Source: Vitrella brassicaformis (Eukaryota; Sar; Vitrellaceae). From it: a stretch of DNA of 64,000 nucleotides. Where the stretch lies: contig CDMY01000390.1 in assembly GCA_001179505.1 (NCBI GenBank), positions 1 to 64,000 on the forward strand, in the 5' to 3' direction. Under the pieces are notes generated by a model. It was not told the origin of the DNA, ran no database searches, and saw only the letters and a list, made by a program, of their open reading frames with translations. Below, in pieces: positions 9,935 through 21,232 of the stretch (positions are counted from its first letter, which is position 1; each line of letters begins with the position of its first letter). The position numbers were made by a program, and so were the translations under genes.

Positions 9935-12619
9935 CTGACTCACTCACTCTCATACACACAACCGTTCACACACATCCACACATTTGCGTGCGTGTCTGAT
10001 GCATATTTGCATGCCTTCTGCCGTGCCGTGATGTGCTGTGCATACGAGAGAGAAGTGGCTGTTGGCTGGCTGTATGCCTGTGTGTATGTGTGTACTATTG
10101 CTGGCAGTGAAAAGCGGGGCATCTGGTGGGCGCGAGCCAATAAGACGGGCAGACCAGACAGACAGACAGACAGACAAACGGTCTTTGAAGCAAAGAAATG
10201 ATCACCGCACCGATGTGCGTACGCGCGTGTATGTGTGTGTGTATGGTTTACCAGAGAGAGATGGTGGCTGGTGTGTGCACTGCTTGCTGCATGTATTGTA
10301 AGTGTTTTTCCTCACACATGAGTGAGTGCAAATCCACTGCCTGGTGCTGCATTCTGTCTGCCTGTGTGTCGGTGTGTGTGAGTGAATTGTATGTTACGTT
10401 TGAGCAGACATGGCCTGGTGCGTCCCTGCCACCATCCCGTGTCTATTTTTCCCCCCCTCTGCTGTTGCCCGCTGCCTGCATGTCGGCCTGCCTGCCTGCC
10501 TGTATTGATGACGCACACACATTCACACACAGACACACATCAGAGTGACGGTATGGCGCGCTGTGCCAATCACACAGCACATCCACACCCGTGGCCGCCA
10601 TGTCTTTTCACACACACGCATACGCACAGATCGCTCTGCCTCTCGTGTCGCCTTGTGCTGCTATGGTGCTGTGGTGCCTGGGGTCTATTTCTCATTGCTG
10701 TGTATGGTCGCTATGTCATATGACCTGGTGTGCTTGTCGCGACTGCCATGACCATGTGGGTGTTTTTCGCAGAATTTTACTTTTCTCGCAGTCAAAAAGG
10801 GAAGGTGCTGGGGCGTGAGGGGGTTGCTTTAACACAGAGAGATGAATGGATATGACGATTGGATCCCGACTTGCTGGTTCGTGTTTGTGCGAGTGACCTG
10901 AATCCACGGAACGGGATGAGTCGGCTGCACAAGCCACCTGTTGTGTTGCTGACTGCTCCGGTGCTGTGGGTGGAAGGCCACTCGCGTGAACACTGATTGC
11001 AGTGCAGATGATTCGCGCATCAGTAGGGCTCGTTTTTTCTCTCCAAGTGGGCGGTTTTTCTCACCACCCCACAAATGGGTCGGGCCCATCACACACAGAG
11101 ACACAGAGACAGATCGCGAGAGAGCTGGCAGTTGCACTCACTGTCTGGGTGGTGCGCACGCAGTTGCGGGTGCCATGAAATGATTTGTTGGTGCATGTCT
11201 GCATGATTTGCTGGTTGGTTGCTGTGTGTATTTTTCTCGGCGGACTACCGCCGATGGACAGGTGACCATCGCCACACACACACACACACACATGCGGCTA
11301 TCGATACACACACACACACACACACCATCTGCTGCGTGCATGATGCCGTGACATCTTGTTGTTGGATGTTGTTTCAAAGCGGGCGAGAGGAACGCAGAGA
11401 GGCGGAGAGAGAGGGAGGGATGGGGAGAGGGGGGAAGCGGTGCACGTGCGGTGAGTTGAGGGATGATACACACACAACAGAACAGAAAGAACAGAACAGT
11501 GGAGCATGAAGTGTCTGTCTGTCCACACAAGGGTAACAAGGAAAGTTGGTTGGCCATGGTTTGGCCGGGTGGATGGCTGCCTGCCTGCCTGCCTTGCTGC
11601 CTCGTTGACGGGAGGGTGAATGGATGGATGGGGAGAGAGGGAAGAGAGAGAGGACGACGGCCCACATGATGATGCCATGATGATATCGGTGTGGATACGG
11701 ATGTCAATCGGTCTGCGTATCTCTCGTGGCTGTGCCTTCCCCCAGTGGCTGTGCCTTTCCCCACTGTCTGTTCTTGTCGAGGACTTCCCCGCGACGGTCA
11801 ACCGAACAATCACATCCGGTTGGTTCGTTTGTCCGTCGTCGGCAAGAGGCGCGCAGACAAGAGCAGACACGGGGGAATGCACGCCACTGCCGGCCTGTGA
11901 GTGAGGTTGTGCGTATGTATATCGGTAGCTGTCTGTGGTGTCGCCGTCGATCGATCGATTACTGAGAGAGACTCACATCATGTCGAAGTCAGGGAGGGCC
12001 TTCTTTTTTCATACTTCTGTGGACGGGGCGAGTGGGATGGATGGATGGGGGCACTCTGGCGAGTGTGCGTGGAGTGTCAACTTGGGATGGACGGAGAGAC
12101 CATGTGTCTGTCTGTTTGGCTTGCTGCCTGCCTGCCTGACTTCTCTGTTGTGTCGTGCTGTCAATGAGCGCTGGGCCACTGACAAATAGATGGACGAGGC
12201 ATCTATGCCACACACACACATCCGACATACACACCACACCACACCACACCTCACTGATGCGATTGATGTTCACCCATGATCATCACTCACACACCATTGC
12301 TCATCAACCTGCGCTCACACACCTGTGTCTAGGTCCATCTATCGCCATCGTCACAAGGGTGATCAACGAACCATCCAGCAAACAGAGAAATGCTCATGAA
12401 TGATGAATGAATGCATCGGCTGACTGGCTGACAAATAGCAAGAAAGGCAAGGCAAGACAGCCAGAGAGCAAGGAAGACAGACACGACGGCCTGATGAATG
12501 AATGGGCAAACCGGCCCAAGGAGCCCTTCAGGGGCCGAGTGCTCGCATGAACCTCTGCACACACAGGCACATCCATCCATCCATCCATGCCGTATTTCGG
12601 AGGGCGCCCTACAAGCGCC
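9935..12619. other. gene-poor stretch, 2.7 kb
   Basis: No reading frame here has family similarity or a credible exon chain. It carries CA/TG, CAGA and CATC microsatellites (for example about 10150-10180, 11276-11325 and 12219-12248). It lies between the 3' ends of two convergent genes. Confidence 0.6.
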
Positions 12620-13999
12620 TCAGCTCACCCCAAATGCGTAGACGAATCCCTTCCCTGCGCTCATACGCACAAACAAAAGGTTAGAGTGAAAATGGCCGTC
12701 TGTATCCCTTGTGGATGTGTGTGGTGGCTGGGCTGACCTCTTCTCTGTGGCACGAACATCCATGGTGGCGGCCTGAGTGTCTGCTTGGCCATCACCCCGA
12801 GCACCAACTGGAACAGCCACACCGCACTCATCGCATCTGGCAACCACACAACACATTCACACACACACAAAGACAGACAGATGCGTGTGTGTCTATGTCT
12901 CCCTCCACTGGTGTGTGCGGTGCGTCGAGGCAGGCCTGGCCTACATATGGTGTTTTTGAGGTTGTCGTTTTCGCCGCACTGCGGTTCCCACTCCTTGATG
13001 AACGTCTGGCAGGTGAGCAGGGCCAGCTGAATTAGGTTGACGATGGACAGCAGCCGCACACTCTGCGGCACCTTCTTGCACAGACACCCCATCACCGACT
13101 CGATGCAGCTCAGCTGACCCATCTTGTCCTCATCCTTACTGACACCACCACCGCCACCACCACACAAGCGCATGCAGAGAGGCGCGTGTGTGTGCGCTCT
13201 CTTAGTCTCAATCTCTGCCTCTGTGCCAATCAATGCTCACGTGTCGAAGTATGCGAAGGATGCCGACACGATGAGGGCGATGCAGCCCTGTATATAGTAG
13301 GTGGACAGCAGCAGCGCCAGGTTGACATCCACATTGCAGTCGGTCTGCTTGCACTTCTCACGACGGTTAGCTACAGCCGCCTGCGCATCGGTGCTGTTGC
13401 CGGGGCCGCCAGCGAAACCCGCCAGGAACGAAGAGAAGTCGCTCCCTATCGTCGAGTTGTCGCGCTGAAGCGACCGCAGACGGGGGCCTCTTGAGGGGTC
13501 TGCCAGCGGCCACAGCTGTCTTGGTGTCGCTGGTGGTGACGAGAATGGGTCACTGTCGGCAAGGCGCCTTTTGTACTGTGGTGGGACGTCATTGCAGTAC
13601 TCTGGGCATGCATTGGCCTCGATAGCCGCATCGGGGCACGGCAGGAACATGATCCTGTCGCGCATGACTGACAAACCAACCGCCGCGGCAACAAACAGGG
13701 AGAGAAAGGTGGGCTGCTCTGCCTGGATTGTGAGTTTGTGTGAGTGTGTGTGTCTTTCTCTCCCATACTGTATGCAAATGTGGCCGCCCCGATATAAATG
13801 ATGGCGCTCCAGAAGAAGTAGAGCTTCATGCTGCAGACACACACACCGACGCACAGACAGAGAGACCTCCGCTCAGAGCAATGCGTGTATGTGTCGGTGC
13901 CTACTTGAAGCTGGTGAGGAATTTGAGTGTGGTGACGCACACGCGGCAGGCCACCTTGCTGCATCCGAAGCACTGCTCCGCGACGCTGGGGCCCTCCAT
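12620..13999 (-). CDS. four-helix membrane protein, cysteine-rich, function unknown
   Basis: Six exons: 13999-13905, 13830-13769, 13667-13241, 13138-12945, 12836-12738 and 12654-12620, giving 303 residues. All junctions keep frame. The N terminus holds a cluster of cysteines (CFGCSKVACRVC). Four likely membrane helices follow: YFFWSAIIYIGAATFAY, then the ALLLSTYYIQGCIALIV region, VRLLSIVNLIQLALL and VWLFQLVLGVM. The loop between the first two helices is about 110 residues long and cysteine- and serine-rich. It may face the lumen or exterior and form disulfides. A second cysteine group (MGCLCKK) precedes helix 3. No family is recognised. The gene is divergent from the ankyrin-protein gene. Confidence 0.75.
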
Positions 14000-14176
14000 C
14001 TTCTTCGCAAGCCGTCCGGGACGTCAACCGAACGTCAACGAGAATGCCGGGCGTCTCAGCACTCGTCTTGAGTCTCAGCTTGGCTCGTGATTTGCATCCA
14101 TGTGACGCAAGCCTTAGGCAGCCTCTTGTGTGCTGTTCCCTGCAAGTTGAGCCGTTGGCTCAGGCCGTTTGGCGAG

Positions 14177-14185
14177 TGCGAGCTT
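14177..14185. promoter_or_regulatory. TGCGAGCTT element between the membrane-protein and ankyrin genes
   Basis: Exact inverse complement of AAGCTCGCA, placed in the 301-bp region between the divergent start codons at 13999 (-) and 14301 (+). Confidence 0.45.
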
Positions 14186-14300
14186 GAATCGCTTCCCTCC
14201 CTAATACTACAACCTGACCGGCGGGACGGAGTGATCTGTGAGGCTGGCTTCACATCTGCTTCGAGGTAGTTAGTGTGACCAATGCCAGAATGAGATCACA

Positions 14301-16140
14301 ATGCACCGGTGCTGGCAGCTTCCTGATGGTCTCCTCTGTTGCATGTGCCTCGCAGACATGCAGGACGCAGCTGCTGCAAGTGCTGCACCTCCTCAAGTGC
14401 TGCACCGCCCTCCTGGACCGTGGGTCTGCCTGCATGACGGTGTCGAGACCGAGTTCGATGACGGCACCAACGATGCCAGTCAAGAGCTGGCCAGGGCCGT
14501 CATCCACCGCACACTCACAAGTGCAGACCAAGTGACGCAGCTCATCCAGCAGGGGGCAAACCCGAGTATCGAGCCGTCGCTGCGGGCACCGGCTGCGGAA
14601 GAAGATAACGTCATCATGTTGGGCCCGCTGCCATCCGCTGCCTTCCGCTTTCCGCTGCTGTCTCTTCGTCATTGACGACACGACCGACTACACCATCCCA
14701 TCCATCGAAGCGCCAGACAGCAATCATCGTCTGCGCCCCGTCGCGCTGCCCCGCTGGCCATCTCCTCAGCTGCAGGACGACATCATGACCGCACTCATTA
14801 ATGGCGGCGCGGACATCAATGCGGCAGGGGCCGACTATAGGAAGAGGCCCATACGTGTGGCCATTGCGGCTGCCAACGAGAGAGCGGTGGGCCTTCTGCT
14901 TCAGCGGGGCGTCCAGCTGCAAGGGACAGTGGCCATACGCCTGCCGGGGCGGTTCGATGTCCGTGGATTTCCGACCACCCCTCAGTGCGAGCTCCAGCTG
15001 CTGTCGATCTATCAGCGACTCATCCGGCAGGACAGCACACTCGCAACCATACCCGACGAAGATGTTCCCGGTTTGGTGTATGACGCAGCCGACTGGGAGA
15101 GAGGTTGCTTCTCACAGTCCTTCATCAACCAGTATCTCGACCTGCTACTCGCCAACGGTGCGGACGACCTGAGGACGGTCGACCGTCATGGATTCGCGCC
15201 TTTGGATATGGCGGTTGCCGCGGGCTCTCCCTGGGTGGCTGAGTGGGTTTGTCGCCACGTCGAGTCTGAGGAGGTCAACAGAGGGATGCCCAACAGCCCC
15301 ATCAGAACGCCCCTCGCCATGGCTGCGTCTCGGCTCGACTCCCGCAATCGGCTGCTGGAGGGGAACGGCTTTGGAGAGGACATAAAGGAAGACATCCGCA
15401 CGCGGCAGATTCCCAATGCGAAGACCATCATTCGCACCCTCCTGAGAGCCGGAGCAGACATCAGCAGCATGTCCGCAGTGGCCATCGGAGCGCCCCGACG
15501 TCAGCGCCATCTGGTGCAGACGGAGTACGCCACGGTGCTGAATGGTCTGTCTAATGTGACCATGTCAGCAATCAACGCCGCCCTCGCCCCGCAGCGCGAC
15601 CACTCGATGATTCTCGCCCGTCTGCTACCCCTCGCACCCCACAACGACGGCAGAGACCCCGCCCCCTCCCCCCTCTCATTCGGACCACACGAGGCGGAAG
15701 GGATCGCATGGAAGATCGGCGCCTTCCTGCACGAGCCGCCCGCTGCAGCAGCGGCCATCGACGAGTACCTCATCGGCCACTCGCAGCTGAGGCGCCGCAT
15801 GCGGACGGCCGTGGCGCATTTCGTCAAGTCGGCCGCCACACGGACATCCGGCAACAGGGAGGTGGTGGGCGACATGGCCAACGTGGGCGGCGTTATGGTG
15901 CGTGTGCCGCTGCAGTGCTTCGCCGTTCGGGGTCAGCAGGGTGGGCAGCATCGGCTCCTGGGTGTGCGTGAGGTGGTGCACAAGGCTCGGCTGGACGAAG
16001 CGGCCAGCCATGGCGTGACCGGTGGTGTGGTAAAGGGCTTCAACGAGCACCTCGGGGATGGCGACTGCGTCTTCGAATGGCAGCAGCGGGGGTACATCCA
16101 TAAGGCTACACGGCTGTTTGTGGCGCTGGGCATCGAGTGA
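14301..16140 (+). CDS. ankyrin-repeat protein
   Basis: Two exons fit best: 14301-14659 and 14721-16140, with a 61-nt intron (GTCTCT to CAGACAG) in phase 2, giving 592 residues. ATG 14358 is an alternative start. Ankyrin-like helices with NGGADIN, QQGANPS, LLLANGADD and LLRAGADI turns run through the first two thirds. The C-terminal 150 residues have no ankyrin character and end VALGIE. Ankyrin repeats bind proteins, but the partner cannot be inferred. Both frames are open around 14590-14660, so if the intron is not real the alternative is a frameshift. The repeats are irregular, and I would expect profile searches to find four to six. Confidence 0.72.
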
Positions 16141-16550
16141 AGGTGTGGATGAGTGAGGGGAGGAGCAGAGGGGGACATTGATTGACCTTCCACTCGTTTT
16201 TGTCTTTGACGTGGATGCCTGAACGGACGGCCTTCGCTTCTGTATGTATGGCACTGCCGACAAGTCCGTGGCGCTTCCTTGTTTCCTGTGTGAGATGGAC
16301 ACTGTGTGTCTGCAATTTTGACGAGTAGTTCTTCGAGTGGATGGAATCCGAATAGCCTCTTCGTCCATTCGTCCACGAGTGAGTCGCAGCAGATGCACCC
16401 AACTTCATGACGCGATGCACCAATGAACATTCCCTGGATATGCACTGTACACTCACAAAAGCTCCCCCTCTCCCCTAGTAGCACCTATGGCCCAAAAACG
16501 ACCTTCTCCCCCCCCTCCCTCCCTCCCTCGGTCCCCCTCTACCACAGATG
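16141..16550. other. intergenic, convergent 3' flanks
   Basis: No exon is supported between the ankyrin gene (+) and the next minus-strand gene. It contains a pyrimidine tract at about 16501-16530. Confidence 0.55.
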
Positions 16551-17600
16551 TCATAAATCCACAGCAAGAGCCGTCACATCGGTGTCGCCTGGCCATCCCA
16601 TTGGAACCGGTGGCTTGCGGCCGATGAACGGCGTCCTCGGCAAGAGCAGCCTCGTCGCATTCTCCCCGCCCAGCCATTCATGTGGCCGGATCTGCTCATT
16701 GAGCTGCCTCAGCACATCCTCGACGGGCACGTCGGGCGGCACCTGTGCGATAGGGACGTGGAAGGGCTGCTGCAGCTCCCGCGGCACCACCACACGCATG
16801 TTGGCCCGCCTCATGTGCTCCTCCAACTCATGAGCCAGCAGCTGCATCGCCCGCTCGCTGTCCTTGTCCAGGTAGAGCGCCACAGAGGTCACGTCCGCGC
16901 CACTGTCGGCCCCCCAGCTGTCGACGGAGCAGCCGATCTCACCAAAAGCCACAGACACACGGTGCTTGCCCCACTCATGGTTGTCGAGGAGCGTCCTGAT
17001 GGCCTCGGTCTCCTGGTGGCTGTAGCAGCAGAGGTACAACAGCCCGATGTCGACGTGGGTCTCCTGGTGCGTGATGCCGCCATGCTCAGCCAGGTAGTCG
17101 ACCGCCCTTTGGTGGGTTGCGATAAAGCTCGGGTACATGTCGTGGGGTTCGAGGCGGTAGCTGACGGTGAAGCGCCTCAGCCCAGGGTCCTTGCACTCAA
17201 GCGGACACTCGCCCACCGATGGAAAGGTCTCCGAGAAGCGACGGCACGCTGCGTTAACAGTGTTCCTCAAGCCGCCTGCCCACTCCTCAGGCCAGCCTTC
17301 GTCTATGCGAGAGCGGTCGATGACGGGCACACTTGGCGCAGAGGTGACGTACTCGAGCTTCTGTCGGCCTCTCAGGGGATGCAGCACAGAGTAGTTGGTG
17401 ATAGCATGCTCCGTCAGATTGTCCAATGCCTCTGCAGGCGGACAGCACACCAGAAGTAACGGACACATGGAGAGATGCATGGCTACATGACTCGTGTGTG
17501 CGCTTCTCTGCATCCACTCACCTGGATAAAGGTAGAGCAACACCCATGCTCCGGGCAGGAGCAGCAGCACTGCCCGTCCCATCACATGGAAGGCAGCCAT
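16551..17600 (-). CDS. signal-anchored or secreted protein, function unknown
   Basis: Two exons, 17600-17522 and 17431-16551, with the intron in phase 1, giving 319 residues. The N terminus (MGRAVLLLLPGAWVLLYLYP) is a strong signal peptide or signal anchor. The rest is a soluble mixed alpha/beta domain with several cysteines and one LLAHELEEHMRR helix. It ends in a proline-rich tail. I do not recognise a family. HVPIAQV and SYRLEPHD superficially recall 2H phosphoesterases, but the HxT motif is missing. The gene is divergent from the leucine-rich-repeat gene, with 354 bp between start codons. Confidence 0.7.
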   Translation of the reverse strand: MAAFHVMGRAVLLLLPGAWVLLYLYPGEWMQRSAHTSHVAMHLSMCPLLLVCCPPAEALDNLTEHAITNYSVLHPLRGRQKLEYVTSAPSVPVIDRSRIDEGWPEEWAGGLRNTVNAACRRFSETFPSVGECPLECKDPGLRRFTVSYRLEPHDMYPSFIATHQRAVDYLAEHGGITHQETHVDIGLLYLCCYSHQETEAIRTLLDNHEWGKHRVSVAFGEIGCSVDSWGADSGADVTSVALYLDKDSERAMQLLAHELEEHMRRANMRVVVPRELQQPFHVPIAQVPPDVPVEDVLRQLNEQIRPHEWLGGENATRLLLPRTPFIGRKPPVPMGWPGDTDVTALAVDL

Positions 17601-17851
17601 TGCTGAATTCGAACCTCGCTGACGTCAAGGGTCTCGGCGCTTCGGTGGGAATGAGCCGCCTCATGAGCAGCCAATGCGGCTGTCTGCCTTATGCACCTTC
17701 ATGATGAGCATTGCGTGAGTGTGAGACTTCTCCGAGTAACAGACCGAGATGATTTAACCAGTAACCACAGAATTCCAAAACTGGGCACAGATCAGCATGC
17801 AACGCCCTGCTCTCGAGATTGCGAAACACACAAAAAAGCGTCCTTCCACTC

Positions 17852-17860
17852 AAGCTCGCC
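17852..17860. promoter_or_regulatory. AAGCTCGC element upstream of the LRR gene
   Basis: AAGCTCGCC (eight of nine bases of the recurrent nonamer) about 95 bp before ATG 17955. A related AAGCTTGCA follows at about 17867-17875. Confidence 0.35.
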
Positions 17861-17954
17861 ATTCTAAGCTTGCAGATGAGGCACGAGTCAATCTCCCAGG
17901 CAAAGGGGAGAATCATCCACTGTGTATGCCAAGCAAGCATATCAGGTGTTTCAT

Positions 17955-20900
17955 ATGATTGTTCCGCCGCTTACAATTGAAAACCAAGTCCTTCGGGCCA
18001 CGCAGGTGAGATGCGGCTGAAAAAGGGATGGAAATCACGTGTGATTGTGTGTTTGTGCGCAGCCGAGAGTCACCGAGGACGACCTTGGGCTGTTCTTGGC
18101 AGCTGTGGAAAGGGAGGTCCATATAGAGGCTGTGTGGCTTGAGGGCCTACTCCTGTCAGATGACGCGCTCAAGTATGATGAGAGAGAAAGAGTCAACCGT
18201 CTCCCAATCAATGGCCGCTTCATGTTTGGTCCATCTCCATCCATCAGGATCTTGGTCCCCGTCTTCCTGCGGACAGTGGCCTTCGCCCTTCCCTCCTCCG
18301 GCCTCGTGGTGCAGACGCCTTCCCTGCAGGGCCCCGGCCTGCGGGAGATCAACCTCTCCACCAACAGAATGTCAGACAGCGCCGCACTCATCCTCGCTGA
18401 ATGCATCGCACGACTGCCCGCACTCACACGACTTGACGTCAGGTACAAACGCGGAAGAGGAGAAGAGAGAGAAGAACACTGCGTGAACGGAGGTCGATCT
18501 ATCTGTGTGTGCAGCAATAACTGGATCGGTCCTGAGGGCGGGATTCCACTGGCCAAGGCCTTCTTCCCCGACTACACGTCTTCCCCGACGAGGCGGCGGT
18601 GTGACGCACGGTTGGACGGGGACGGACAGCAGACGGAGACCTTCTGGCTCGACCTGAGTGACAACTATGTTGGACCAGAGACCTGCTTCGCTGTCGCTGA
18701 GGTGAGAGTGGCGAAGCTAGAGCTTCCTGTGGGTGTCTGAATCGAAGATTGTGCCGATGTTGTCATTTAGACCATCAAGTGCAATCGGTGCCATGCTCAA
18801 GTGGGTCTGCGGAACGTCCGTTGTGACCCGGCGGGATCTATGGCGATCGCGGCCTGCCTCGACTTCCTCCACAGCATCGACCTTTCGTCAAACCTGCTCA
18901 TCCTGCCTGACCTATGCGCCATTGAGGCCGTCTGCCACCTGCTCAAGCTCGGCAGCACCCCGTCACCCACCGCCGACATGCCCCGCAACAACCTGAAGCA
19001 GCTGCACTTGTCCTTTTTGTTCGACATCTATGGCAGCAAGGCGCCTTCGCGCATCAAGACAAGGTCGCCCATATCGCCCCCGTTCCCTCCCCTCCTGCGG
19101 CCACGTGCCGGCGTATCGCCCGTAAACGACACGCCTATCACCATCGTCTCACGATCGCCGGCGAAGCCTTCACTCGAGCGGTCGTCCGACAGTCCACCCG
19201 CTCCCCTCTCGTCGCCCCTCGCCAAGAGCGCCCCCTCCCCACAGTTGAATGCCGTGTCGCCGGCCAGTGACAGCAGAGGGGACGGCAGACCACGGAAGGC
19301 AGCCGGGAGGGTCGGCAGGCGGACCAGACGGAGGTCTGACGGGGAGGGTATCGGGGGCGGCAAGGGCGTCTATCGAGTGATGCGGCGGGCGCGGACAGGA
19401 TCGGTCAGGTCGGGCTCGCCAGCGTCGGTGGGGTCAAATGGGAGGAGCTCCGACGACTTCTACCTCTTCTGTCCGCTGACATTGGACGACCGACAAGCTC
19501 TCGCCGATCGGTCGCTGGGCATGATTGCTGAGGTCAGCAGAGGGCCACAGGGGAGGGAGCCATTGCGATTGCTGTGTACCCTTGATGCAGGCACTGAGTT
19601 CCGGGGCCGCAAGGGACCTGTGGGCATTCTCCTTCGCCGGTAAGGCGACATTTATCAGCAGCGATAGCACTCCGTTTCACTCCCTGCTGTTGATGTTCAT
19701 TGTCAGGCAATGAGGTGACTGATGTGGGTTGCGAGGCGTGGGTACGTGGCATCCAACTGGCCATCGAGGGGGGCGTACCACCGCCCCCGATCGAGGAGCT
19801 CGACCTGTCGTTCAACCACCTCACCCAGACAGACATTCTCACCGAGCATGTCGTCTGCAAACTGCCTCTCAGGTACTGGGCGAGAAGAACCAGACAAGGG
19901 ACCATTTGTCGAGAGACAATCCATTATGCTGTGTGTCTGCGTTGCTGTGTGTGCAGGGTGCTGGATCTTGCGGGCAACAACATCACGGACGCCGCTGGTG
20001 CCACACTCATACAGGGCATCCGCCACCAGCATCCCCCCACTCTCCGCCATCTCAATCTGTCACACAACCCCGTGTCGGACAAGACGGCAGAGGCGCTCGC
20101 GGAGCTCCTTGTGTCCCACGATGACACTGGCGGCACTCCACACCCCTCCCCATCAGCAGCAGACATCTCCCCCTCGTCTGACGCATCTCGGCGGTCCATG
20201 AGACGCAGATTCGAGGACGAATCGCCCACCCCCACCACCAGCAGCCAGCCGTCACTCAGGGCACAACCGCAGCAGCAGCAGCAGCAGCCGCAGCAGCGGA
20301 GGAGCCCCTTTTCTCTGCGGAAGGGCCGTTCTTGGGTTTGCGTCGATCCTGAGGAGCGGGCGAGTGATGGAGAGGCCCTTCGGGGCGGCCGCATGGGGGC
20401 CGTCAACCTGTCCTACACGCTGATCGGCGACAGTGGAGCCTTCTCACTCGCACACGCTATCGCAGCGTCTCCTGATGGACCACTGGCTCTGTTGGACCTC
20501 AGCGGCACCGCCATCGACCAATCGGGCTCACGGGCCGTCCGCGAGGCACTCGAGAAGCGCCAGGCCACCCCGCAGCACCGACAGACCGATGCTCAGCCGG
20601 CTGCTCCGCTCGTCCCTCTGGTGAAGGGCCTTCCCCCTGTCGCCATCTTCCTGCCCGAGTGTGAGGGCGACGGCAACCTGATGGCCGAGACAGACGAGGT
20701 GCCGCTGGGCAGCGACGGGCCGCCAATCGACGATGGGTACTACGACAGTGAGGGCGTGCAGTACTCCGACCCCGACTCGCCCCTGAGCCCGGCGGCCAGG
20801 GGCGACCCCACCTGGTGGTATGAGGAAGACCTGCCCGACGATGATGGCTACTACACCTGGATGAGCGGCGGGGTCGTCACCGGGTTGGACAGCAGGCCAG

Positions 20901-21232
20901 CAGCAGCAGCAGCAGCTGCAGCGGCAGCGGCAAATGAGGGCAAGATGGTTCACCGGATACCCGACACCAGCAGCGAGGGCTCGCCTGGTGGTTCTGCGTC
21001 CCGCCAGCCTGTGGAGTATGCCATCCACACACAGCGGGACTTGAAACTGGCGCCGAGGGAGGGGGCGAAGGACGCAGAGGGAGGGGGAGGGGGTAAGGGT
21101 GATAAGGGTGTGATGGTTGTTGCTCTGAGCAACAACTCGATGCGTTCGAGCGACGAGAGCGACAGTGGGGATAATGGCCAGGTAGAGGGCCCTTTCCTCA
21201 AGCTGCCACCTCCCCCAGATGTCTACAGTTAG
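17955..21232 (+). CDS. leucine-rich-repeat (ribonuclease-inhibitor type) protein
   Basis: Seven exons: 17955-18005, 18063-18442, 18515-18701, 18771-19532, 19591-19639, 19707-19872 and 19957-21232, giving 956 residues. The small first exon was chosen because its 17 codons splice in frame into exon 2. RNI-type leucine-rich repeats are visible as LREINLSTN, LTRLDVSNNWIG, FWLDLSDNYVG, IEELDLSFNHLT, RVLDLAGNNIT, LRHLNLSHNPVS and LALLDLSGTAI. They are interrupted by a serine- and arginine-rich insert of about 150 residues (exon 4) and a glutamine-rich one (exon 7). The last 200 residues are acidic and low complexity with an alanine run. This resembles NLRC3-like LRR proteins without any NACHT domain. 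It is probably a protein-interaction scaffold; partners are unknown. Confidence 0.87.

Noticed and set aside
11138-11882. Long overlapping minus-strand frames
   Set aside because: Composition follows microsatellites and is serine/proline-biased in several frames; there are no splice partners or known motifs.
14590-14720. Frameshift in the ankyrin gene
   Set aside because: A 61-nt GT-AG intron (14660-14720) restores frame in phase 2, so a lesion is not required.
16551-17600. 2H phosphoesterase assignment
   Set aside because: HVPIAQV lacks the H-x-T/S pattern and no second motif is present.
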